Assembly: GCA_965369945.1 (NCBI GenBank)
Contig: CBDUST010000299.1
Coordinates: 1 to 5,426 of the forward strand
DNA length: 5,426 bases
DNA from: JADFNO01 sp965369945
GTDB lineage: Bacteria; Planctomycetota; Phycisphaerae; Phycisphaerales; SM1A02
Direction: 5' to 3'
The translations under genes were made by a program, and so were the position numbers. The notes under the pieces were generated by a model. That model made no database searches. It was not told the origin of the DNA and saw only the letters and a list, made by a program, of their open reading frames with translations. Shown here piece after piece: positions 1 to 5,426 of this stretch (the stretch's first letter is position 1; every line of letters starts with the position of its first letter).

Positions 1-2224
1 CGACCTCGGCCGCAAGAATATCGCGAGCGCTGACGTACTTCAGATCCACAAATCCATCAGGGCGCCGGACGTTGGCTCTGATAAAGACAAAGACGCGCGA
101 CCGGGTGGTCGACTTCGAGCGGTTCTTGAAGGCCTCGCCGATGATCGGGATGCTTCCCAGCAGCGGTATCTGGGAGATCGCCTCGGCGGAGCTTTCGATC
201 TCCATGCCGCCCACGACGATCGTGTAACCGTCGGGAATCGTCACGATGCTTTGGAGGTTGTTCTGTTGACGTGGCGGCGGTAGGCCGGGGTTGCTGGATT
301 CGCCCACAAACGTGCTGAGCGAGATCGAGTATTCTAAGATGAGGTGATCACCCGCAGCGATCTGCGGCGTGACGCTGATCGTGGTGCCGGCATCTTGTGT
401 TCCGCCAAAGGAAGTTGTCGCGATCGTGTTGGAGGCGTTGGTGCTCAGGAATGGTGCTTGCAGAACCGAGTCGAGTGTCGCTTGTTGGTTGTTGTTTACC
501 AACACTCGGGGGATATTCAGGGATCGTCCTTCGTTGATCGTCTCTAACGCGCGCACCAGCGTGCGGAAGTCGCCCGGATTCAACGCCACTCCCGTGAAAC
601 CCGCTCCACCCGTCCCCGGAAGCGCCATCGCATCTATTGCGCCAGCTATTCCGGGGGCTAGGCCGAAGAGGGAGGAGAGGGTGATCAGCGTCTCGCCGCT
701 GATCTGGAGCTTTTCAAGTTCCACACCCAGATCAAGCGTCTGACCTTCGGTGAGACTGACCACCATCGCCTCGATCATCACCTGCGGTTGACGTACATCC
801 AGCTGACGAATCAGCTGCTCCAATTGAGCGAGACGCCTGGCATCACCGGTAGCGATCAGCGTGTTGGTGCCTTCATCGGCAGTGAGCACCAGCGATGGTT
901 CACCGGTAATCGATGACGATGAGCGATCTGGTCGACGTTGACCGCTCGCTCGCTGCTCGGTCTGCACTGATGGCGTCGGCTCGGTGTTATGGGGTAGGAC
1001 TTGCGTCTGCTGGCGCGGCGTGGTTGCGTTCTGACTCCCACTGGCCTCATAGCCCCCGCCTTCCAGCACACCCGCTTCGATAAGCTGCGTCAGAATATCC
1101 ACGATCTCGTTCACACTACGGTTGCGGATGGCGAAGACGCGCACCGGTCGTCTGGCTTCGGCCGGCACGGCATCCAGACGCTTCATGAGCCGGTCGATCG
1201 TCTCATGCTCGCTCGGTCTGGCGGTGATAATCAACGTGCCGGTGAGTTGATCAGTGACGATATTCCATTGCCCCCCGGAACCGCCTGAGCCGCGAGGTCC
1301 CGGGTCTTGCGCCGTCTGCTCGATCAGCTGCTGGACTTCATCAAGGGCGAAGTGGCGCGGTGCGTAGCTGTGCGTCTCGACCGCTTGACGGCGATCGAAT
1401 TGACCGAGTAGCTCAAGCCAGACCGGTACCTCAGGTTCTGGCGCTACCAACACGACCGCTTCATCACCGGACTGCGGCGTGAGCTTGCCTACCAGCTTCT
1501 GGTTGCTCATCGAATTGCGCGCCGTTACAGCTGCGGTGACTGACGAGGCCAGTTGCGTCGCGTTAACGAATTGTGATGGAATCACTCGAATGATCGTCTG
1601 TACCCCGGGAAGATCAAACGATTCCAATAGCCAAAGGATCTGGTCGACGCGGGGTCGAAGATCCGAGAGCAAGATGCGCCCGTCATCGCCCAGCGCGGTC
1701 ATTGCTCCGCCGGACTTCGAAAGCACCGGCTTCATTGCGTCGATTACATCCTTAGCCGCCCGATGCTCGGCCTGCACGACCACGGTAGCGAATCCCGCCA
1801 GTGTCACCAGTGGAGCGCCTTGTTCCACGCGCGCCAGGTTCGGTGCATCGGTGAGCTTGACGATACTCAGTACTTGTTCCTGACCAGGTTGTTGAATGCT
1901 CGTCAATCCGCGTGTGGCCAGAAGTTGATTGGTAAGCGCCCACAACTGGTCATCCGTGACGCTCTCGCCCAAACGCAACGTGACCGTCGCGCCTTGGATC
2001 GTCTTTGCGTCGTACTCGATCTTCAGTTGCAATCGCTCGGCACACAAATCCACCAGGTGTGCCAGATCGACTTGGCCGGCCAGCGCTGTCCTTGGCTGTA
2101 TCTCCGGCTGGGCGAAGGTGTCGGCACACACCAGGAATAACATGAGCGTTGCCAACAAGTACGCGAACGCGATCGGTTGCGCCGAATACTTGGCGACTAA
2201 CTGACGACAAACCCTCTCCACCAT
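1..2224 (-). CDS. Secretin (GspD/PilQ superfamily), C-terminus cut by window edge
   Basis: This gene encodes an outer-membrane secretin, the multimeric channel of type II secretion or type IV pilus systems. The frame is open for 741 codons from the ATG at 2224 to the left edge. The start is fixed by a GGAGGAG site 4 bases upstream. Residues 1-38 form a signal peptide (hydrophobic about 18-33, likely cleavage after TFA). Residues 42-120 look like an N0/STN-type domain. Four secretin-N-like ring units follow (about 146-207, 208-280, 285-358, 362-480), each closing with a helix of the type LLESFD, LLGQFD, LMKRLD or LIRQLD. The last carries a Gln/Ser/Pro/Gly-rich insertion at about 386-441. The secretin beta domain starts at VMIEAMVVSL (482) and includes SVTPQI (617-622), IPDGYTIVVGG (from 663), QIPLLGSIPIIG (from 685) and a VFVFIRANV strand. 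The tail FVDLKYVSARDILAAE resembles GspD ends, so few residues are probably missing. GspD is favoured over PilQ because no AMIN domain is seen; gspD is not assigned outright. Confidence 0.93.
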   Translation of the reverse strand, partial: MVERVCRQLVAKYSAQPIAFAYLLATLMLFLVCADTFAQPEIQPRTALAGQVDLAHLVDLCAERLQLKIEYDAKTIQGATVTLRLGESVTDDQLWALTNQLLATRGLTSIQQPGQEQVLSIVKLTDAPNLARVEQGAPLVTLAGFATVVVQAEHRAAKDVIDAMKPVLSKSGGAMTALGDDGRILLSDLRPRVDQILWLLESFDLPGVQTIIRVIPSQFVNATQLASSVTAAVTARNSMSNQKLVGKLTPQSGDEAVVLVAPEPEVPVWLELLGQFDRRQAVETHSYAPRHFALDEVQQLIEQTAQDPGPRGSGGSGGQWNIVTDQLTGTLIITARPSEHETIDRLMKRLDAVPAEARRPVRVFAIRNRSVNEIVDILTQLIEAGVLEGGGYEASGSQNATTPRQQTQVLPHNTEPTPSVQTEQRASGQRRPDRSSSSITGEPSLVLTADEGTNTLIATGDARRLAQLEQLIRQLDVRQPQVMIEAMVVSLTEGQTLDLGVELEKLQISGETLITLSSLFGLAPGIAGAIDAMALPGTGGAGFTGVALNPGDFRTLVRALETINEGRSLNIPRVLVNNNQQATLDSVLQAPFLSTNASNTIATTSFGGTQDAGTTISVTPQIAAGDHLILEYSISLSTFVGESSNPGLPPPRQQNNLQSIVTIPDGYTIVVGGMEIESSAEAISQIPLLGSIPIIGEAFKNRSKSTTRSRVFVFIRANVRRPDGFVDLKYVSARDILAAEV

Positions 2225-2228
2225 GTTT

Positions 2229-2235
2229 CTCCTCC
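2229..2235 (-). promoter_or_regulatory. Strong Shine-Dalgarno site of the secretin gene
   Basis: On the minus strand this reads GGAGGAG, followed by AAAC and the ATG at 2224. It lies inside the 32-base gap after the stop codon of the upstream gene. It settles the secretin start and supports translation from a shared transcript. Confidence 0.85.
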
Positions 2236-2256
2236 GATTACCAGGCGCAGAGTTCC

Positions 2257-2949
2257 TTATTCAACAAACTGCTCGAAGGCCTGTTGCATTCCTTCAAGGT
2301 TCGCTTCCAGCAGAGCGCTGGCTGCTATCACAGCGGGCTCGGTGCGCAGTTCCATCAACAGTTCAAGGTACTCTTCGTGAAGCTCCTCATCCATGCGCAA
2401 GGCGCGCCGCTCGGCACGTAGAGACTCTTCGATTGCCTTCCAAAGCTCGTGTGTTCGCTGAGTCGTACGGAACGCCGAGTTGACACGATAGGCTGAACCG
2501 TCTCGCCAGATCGTGATCGCATCGATCTGCTGTTCGTTCAGGCCATCAGTGGCGAGCACAAACAATTCGCTACGCAGCGCAGCCACCTGCTCTTGTGCAG
2601 CAGACTGCGTCTGCATTGCCAATTCGTATTGTTGAACGAGAGTGTCATTCTCGGAATCTCCCGTCAAGAGAATCGAGAGCGCAGTGACGTCCGCCGCGGC
2701 CGTCCCCACGGCCTGGTGCGCAGCCATAAGATTTTCACAGAGCGTCGACGCCTGCTCGATTCTGGAAAGTACCGTCAAAGCGGTAATCTCGTTCACGTTG
2801 GCAATGACGACCGACTCTGGCGCGATTCCTAGTTCCACAGCGATGCCTAGAACATTGGCAGCCGATGCAGAATCTGCGGAATGAGTCACAAGCCCGAACA
2901 GGACGGCGGCGACGCACTGCCTTTTCGAGAGAGATCGTGGTACACGCAT
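2257..2949 (-). CDS. Exported helical protein of unknown function, co-transcribed with the secretin
   Basis: I do not recognise a family for this 230-residue protein. The ATG at 2949 has an AGGAG site 6 bases upstream and the gene ends with TAA. Residues 1-30 form a signal peptide: basic RVPRSLSKR, a hydrophobic AAVLFGLV, then a small-residue SADSASA cleavage zone. It is predicted to be periplasmic and no further membrane segment is seen. The rest appears almost wholly alpha-helical, rich in Ala, Glu, Gln and Leu, with a charged coiled-coil-like stretch at about 170-205. A GLNEQQID segment (about 137-144) followed by long charged helices faintly recalls the LTxxQ motif of CpxP/Spy-type periplasmic chaperones, but that is only a resemblance. 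The secretin ATG lies 32 bases downstream, so one transcript is likely, and a role in secretin assembly, stability or piloting is an inference from position. There is no lipobox, unlike typical pilotin lipoproteins. Confidence 0.85.
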   Translation of the reverse strand: MRVPRSLSKRQCVAAVLFGLVTHSADSASAANVLGIAVELGIAPESVVIANVNEITALTVLSRIEQASTLCENLMAAHQAVGTAAADVTALSILLTGDSENDTLVQQYELAMQTQSAAQEQVAALRSELFVLATDGLNEQQIDAITIWRDGSAYRVNSAFRTTQRTHELWKAIEESLRAERRALRMDEELHEEYLELLMELRTEPAVIAASALLEANLEGMQQAFEQFVE

Positions 2950-3202
2950 GGAAGACTCCTCTCAGCTAGATTTAGACGAGCGCTCAGGCCGGACGGGTCG
3001 GTAGACACGCAGATGTTGCCCGAGTTGTTCTTGCGCCGGCGAGTGCGTTCCCTCCGTTGGAAATCCAGAAGTGGCTATTGCCGTAGACAGCGGGAGAAGT
3101 GTACCAGAATCAGTTCAACATATGTTCCGGTGAACCCTCGAATAAGAGTGACGACTCAGGCCCCTTCATTCCACGTCACAGCTGGGATAGCCAAAATTAC
3201 AC
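2950..3202. other. Intergenic gap between the propeller gene and the secretin operon
   Basis: These 253 bases show no credible gene; the open frames crossing them on the plus strand are antisense to real genes or lack support. On the minus strand, AGGAG near 2956-2960 serves the downstream gene. An inverted repeat GTGACG/CGTCAC (3148-3153 with 3174-3179, 20-base loop), read on the minus strand, is followed by TCTTATT. It is a weak candidate for transcript termination after the propeller gene. The gap length suggests that the secretin pair may have its own promoter. Confidence 0.5.
3098..3106 (-). promoter_or_regulatory. Weak candidate extended -10 promoter for the secretin operon
   Basis: On the minus strand this reads TGGTACACT, matching the TGn plus -10 pattern of an extended -10 promoter (TACACT matches TATAAT at four of six positions). 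I see no good -35 box at normal distance. It would start transcription about 140 bases upstream of the ATG at 2949. Such matches arise by chance, so this is only a suggestion. Confidence 0.22.
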
Positions 3203-4162
3203 CTATTGCGTGCCTCGAGCGGCAACGAGCTGGCCGCCGCGGGGAGCGCTAATCACCTGTACTCGATCGTTCCCAGAATCAAGGACGAACAGTTTCCTCC
3301 CGAGACGATCGACCTCCCAGGGGTATTGCAACTCTCCGATGCCGGTGCCGGGGTGTCCAAACACGCCGAGTGAGGTCCCGGTCGATGAGAAAAGCTGTAG
3401 GCGTTGATTACCAAACTCACAAACCAATAGGGTTCCGTCATCGAGAATTACTAGACCGTAGGGATGGGCGAGCTTCCCGGCCTCCCGGCCGGCTTCGCCG
3501 AAGGTACGTAGGACGCCTCCTTGGGGATCCGTAACAACGACCCGGTGATTTCTTGCGTCGGCGATATAGAGCTCCGTCCGTTCGCTGTTGAAGACGAGCG
3601 CTCGCGGTTGATTGTATTGACCGATCTGAGACCCGGGAGATCCGAACTCACCAACGTACTCAAAGTCAGGCGAGAACACTTGAATTCGATCATTGCCTCC
3701 ATATTCGGATACGTACACTCGTCCCTCGGGCCCAAAGGCGATATCGGTCGGGTATATGAATTGCCCCGGGCCATAGCCGAACCGACCAAAGCGCGTGACC
3801 TCTTGTCCCTTAGAGTCGTAGACGATGACACGCTGGTAGTGCGTATCAGCCACGAAGACGCGACCGTCGGGAGCAACGGCCAGGCCGGTTGGCTTCCCGT
3901 TGGCCAACGCAGGCATTTCCCACGCCAATTGCGGAGACCCATCGAGACCGAACCGCTGGATCCGCGCCGTCTTGTCGACGACGTACAGCACTTCCCGCTC
4001 CTCGTCGATGGCGATGGCGCGCGGGTACACGAATCGGCCGAGCTTGTCGCCGGTCGAACCGAATGCGAAGTGGACGGTCAGGTCGGCTGCGTTGTCTGTA
4101 TAACTGGGACGGCACCCGCCCATCCAGGTGCAGATCGTCAGCGACACAATTGTGAAGATCAT
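3203..4162 (-). CDS. NHL-repeat six-bladed beta-propeller lipoprotein
   Basis: This encodes a probable envelope lipoprotein of 319 residues ending in TAG. The ATG at 4162 is chosen because it puts a short hydrophobic signal directly at the N-terminus, ending in the lipobox-like MGGC with Cys17 as the lipidated residue. The frame stays open upstream to a TTG at 4261, but that would bury the signal behind 33 residues. Neither start has a good Shine-Dalgarno site. The mature part carries six NHL-type repeats, at about 42-71, 90-116, 133-164, 181-211, 230-258 and 277-304. Each has a G-x-F/L-x-x-P entry, a central GLAV or DIAF strand and an exit such as VADTHYQRVIVYD, VSEYGGNDRIQVF or VLDSGNDRVQVI. 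Such propellers usually bind proteins, glycans or other ligands and lack a conserved catalytic site, so the substrate cannot be read. The secretin pair follows on the same strand; a functional link is possible but unproven. Confidence 0.9.
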   Translation of the reverse strand: MIFTIVSLTICTWMGGCRPSYTDNAADLTVHFAFGSTGDKLGRFVYPRAIAIDEEREVLYVVDKTARIQRFGLDGSPQLAWEMPALANGKPTGLAVAPDGRVFVADTHYQRVIVYDSKGQEVTRFGRFGYGPGQFIYPTDIAFGPEGRVYVSEYGGNDRIQVFSPDFEYVGEFGSPGSQIGQYNQPRALVFNSERTELYIADARNHRVVVTDPQGGVLRTFGEAGREAGKLAHPYGLVILDDGTLLVCEFGNQRLQLFSSTGTSLGVFGHPGTGIGELQYPWEVDRLGRKLFVLDSGNDRVQVISAPRGGQLVAARGTQ

Positions 4163-4250
4163 ATTACTTTGCGAGCTAAATTTGGCTTTCGCGTGCAACA
4201 CACTCGGGTTCCCAACGACTGGACTGGAATGCCTCGATACCCCAACTCTG

Positions 4251-4280
4251 ATTCTATACAACGCTTCGGCTTCGATGCAA
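4251..4280 (-). promoter_or_regulatory. Candidate sigma70-type promoter for the NHL lipoprotein gene
   Basis: On the minus strand, TTGCAT (4275-4280) is followed by an 18-base spacer and TAGAAT (4251-4256), which matches the -10 consensus at five of six positions. The -35 is poor. Transcription would start about 80 bases upstream of the ATG at 4162 and downstream of the alternative TTG at 4261, which fits the shorter lipoprotein start. Confidence 0.38.
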
Positions 4281-4306
4281 TCGAATTCCCTTAACGATCT
4301 GGACTA

Positions 4307-4343
4307 AGAGGACCGGGCATCCAAACCCATGGCTTGGTCCTCT
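4307..4343. repeat. Perfect 8-bp inverted repeat, stem-loop or operator
   Basis: AGAGGACC (4307-4314) is repeated inverted as GGTCCTCT (4336-4343). The 21-base loop holds a possible small inner GGG/CCC pairing. With one bulged A the stem extends by CT/AG. No run of T follows on either strand, so it is not a standard intrinsic terminator. It lies just upstream of the candidate promoter of the NHL gene and could be a regulator binding site or a stem in a transcript. Confidence 0.45.
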
Positions 4344-4525
4344 AGGTCAATCTTGACGACGGAACGCTGGCATTTCGGACTCATCGGTAAATCGGGAATC
4401 GCTAGCTGACAGGCTGAGGCTTTCAAGCGGCATGGTTCAAACGCAACGGCAAAAAAACGATCGTGCTAAATGACGTAGAGATAAGAGGTTACCGAAGTTC
4501 AGGCACGGCGGGCTCAAAAAAACCC

Positions 4526-4554
4526 TTGACAGCAATGCAACCGCACGAGATAGT
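4526..4554 (+). promoter_or_regulatory. Sigma70-like promoter directed toward the right-hand gene
   Basis: A perfect TTGACA (4526-4531) is separated by exactly 17 bases from GATAGT (4549-4554), which matches the -10 consensus at four of six positions. An A7 tract (4516-4522) lies just upstream, as in an UP element, and a second A7 tract lies at 4451-4457. Transcription would begin near 4561. The next credible plus-strand gene starts at 5208, which implies an untranslated leader of about 650 bases or a separate noncoding transcript. Confidence 0.5.
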
Positions 4555-5207
4555 TTGCGAGCGTCAGAATATACGCTTGGCATGAACTCGGCTTGTGCCT
4601 GGTGCGCGGGTAAAGTGAAAGCACGAATCGGGACCGAAGGGGCGGATGTTCGAGATGAGGTGAAGGCTGAGGGAAGCGAGAACGTACAAATTCATTTCGC
4701 AAGGTCTTGAGTAGGCTCCGGTCGGTCTTAGCAGATCGAAATGCGTAGACTGGCTGGTGGAGGACAAGCCTACGCTTCGAGGATGGAAAGAAGAACATTG
4801 TGGTGTTTGGTGCAGACCGAAGAGTGCCTCGCTTGAGTTACTACCGAACCTGCGGCTGTTGGTGCGGCCTGGCAAGGCGACTGTGCGTGGTTCGACACGG
4901 CGTTGACGACGTGGTCGCTCGTAAGAGACGGGGATCATCTTGAATGGTCCGGCTTCTGCTTACGTGAAGACCTTTGATATCCGAGCATTCGCTCGCGGCA
5001 GTGTTTGCTGTATGAATGGTGACGGGAACTTATAACCAGAGCGATTTCTGAGGCGCTAGGAGTTTGGTTTTGATGCGCGATGGATTCACCTAGGAAAAGA
5101 TGAGGTCGATCCGCGGAAAGCGACGGAGAAGCGGCGGTGAGACAAAGCCGCGCTGCTCCGAACAGTGTCTTTGTCCCAGAGGCTCTCGAGAAGAAAGGGC
5201 ATTTGTG
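4555..5207 (+). other. Gene-free stretch; possible long leader or structured noncoding RNA
   Basis: No convincing protein gene is seen in these roughly 650 bases. Minus-strand open frames exist here but are rich in Arg, Ser, Pro and His, have no good ribosome sites, and look like antisense frames. The plus strand is strikingly purine-rich in parts (for example 4621-4680). Possible stems are CGAGCGT/ACGCTTG (4558-4564 with 4573-4579), TTGTGC/GCACGA (4593-4598 with 4621-4626) enclosed by TCGG/CCGA (4588-4591 with 4634-4637), GCGTA plus GGCT with AGCC plus TACGC (4743-4775), and CGAGC/GCTCG (4982-4986 with 4991-4995). I could not match it to RNase P, tmRNA, SRP RNA, 6S RNA, rRNA or a known riboswitch. 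A secondary TATAAC box at 5031-5036 without a good -35 could provide a shorter transcript. Confidence 0.35.
5141..5175 (+). promoter_or_regulatory. Strong hairpin in the 5' leader just ahead of the right-hand gene
   Basis: GACAAAG (5141-5147) pairs perfectly with CTTTGTC (5169-5175). Inside, after a two-base CC bulge, six more pairs form between 5150-5155 and 5163-5168 (two are G-U), closing a 7-base loop. The stem ends 32 bases before the ATG at 5208 and about 20 bases before its ribosome site. No T tract follows, so a terminator is unlikely. It could stabilise the mRNA, modulate translation or bind a protein. Confidence 0.5.
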
Positions 5208-5426
5208 ATGACATACAAGCACTATAGGTGGTCGAATCGGCGTCTTACCAAGTATCGGCCAGTGGCGTGGGCACTGACCTTCGTGATTCTCGGTCTGCTG
5301 TTTGCCATCTTCCCGATCACGCCATCGTCGCACGCCGTTACCCATGATCCACCAGGCACCTTCCCTCGAGATCCGCGTGCGGAGGATCAGCCGATCGATG
5401 ATCCAGGTGATGACCCACCGGACGAT
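5208..5426 (+). CDS. Exported Asp/Pro-rich protein, N-terminal part only
   Basis: The frame is open from ATG 5208 to the right edge, giving 73 residues, and the gene continues outside the window. An AAAGGG stretch (5194-5199) 8 bases upstream acts as the ribosome site; a GTG directly before the ATG (5205) is an alternative start. Residues 1-18 are strongly basic (six Lys/Arg plus His) and residues 19-36 form a hydrophobic segment. SSHA at 40-43 is a likely signal peptidase site, so the protein should be exported, although an uncleaved N-terminal anchor is possible. From about residue 46 it becomes an acidic linker of Asp, Pro and Gly (DDPGDDPPDD near the end). This suggests an extended or calcium-binding spacer before a domain that is not visible. 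No function can be assigned. It diverges from the three minus-strand genes and has its own upstream region. Confidence 0.75.
   Translation, partial: MTYKHYRWSNRRLTKYRPVAWALTFVILGLLFAIFPITPSSHAVTHDPPGTFPRDPRAEDQPIDDPGDDPPDD

Noticed and set aside
369..743. 124-codon frame on the plus strand, and others across 344-2483
   Set aside because: All are antisense to the secretin or to the helical protein gene, both of which have strong starts and, for the secretin, clear domain motifs.
4163..4261. 33-codon N-terminal extension of the NHL protein from a TTG start
   Set aside because: It would place the signal sequence and lipobox internally, has no ribosome site and overlaps a candidate promoter.
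3521..4294. 257-codon open frame on the plus strand
   Set aside because: It lies antisense to the NHL lipoprotein gene, whose repeats are unmistakable; the frame has no recognisable motif and stays open because of codon bias on the other strand.
4510..4530. Minus-strand T7 run as part of an intrinsic terminator
   Set aside because: No stable GC-rich stem precedes the T run on the minus strand; the tract fits better as A-rich DNA upstream of the plus-strand promoter.
4690..4905. Stop-to-stop frame on the plus strand giving about 54 residues with CVDWLVEDK and GVWCRPK
   Set aside because: It looks protein-like at first sight but has no ATG near its beginning, no ribosome site and no known motif, and this length is not unusual by chance.
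4860..4910. GGTTCGA stretch resembling a tRNA or tmRNA T-loop
   Set aside because: The flanking bases do not form a five-pair T-stem, and no acceptor stem, anticodon arm or CCA end can be found around it.
4564..5345. Two minus-strand frames (4935-5345 and 4564-4938) overlapping by four bases like a coupled gene pair
   Set aside because: The proteins are Arg/Ser/Pro/His-rich without motifs, the starts lack good ribosome sites, and the first frame overlaps the better-supported plus-strand exported protein in antisense.

Overview
The window looks like bacterial chromosomal DNA from a diderm (two-membrane) organism, with moderate GC and Shine-Dalgarno sites at the best-supported starts. The evidence for an outer membrane is a large secretin on the minus strand and a probable lipoprotein. 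The style of the proteins (a secretin with many ring domains, an NHL-repeat lipoprotein, an acidic Asp/Pro-rich exported protein) suggests Planctomycetota or a similar phylum. This is a weak inference, because nothing in the window is diagnostic of a lineage.

Layout from left to right. Positions 1-2224 (minus strand) hold most of a type II secretion/type IV pilus class secretin: 741 codons are visible and the C-terminal tail runs off the left edge. Upstream of it, 32 bases away and on the same strand, is a 230-residue exported helical protein of unknown function (2257-2949). The two are almost certainly co-transcribed. After a 253-base gap comes a third minus-strand gene (3203-4162), a six-repeat NHL beta-propeller lipoprotein. 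About 1 kb without a convincing gene follows (4163-5207). At the right edge a plus-strand gene begins (5208 onward). It has a clear signal peptide, then an Asp/Pro-rich stretch, and is cut by the window end.

The three minus-strand genes all encode envelope proteins: an outer-membrane channel, a small periplasmic helical protein and a surface or periplasmic propeller. A secretion or pilus-related locus is the simplest reading, with the small protein a candidate partner of the secretin. The 1 kb gap carries a sigma70-like promoter pointing at the right-hand gene about 650 bases ahead of it, several potential RNA hairpins and a strong hairpin just before the start codon. It may therefore be a long structured leader or a separate noncoding RNA. 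No rRNA, tRNA, CRISPR array, transposase or insertion sequence was recognised.
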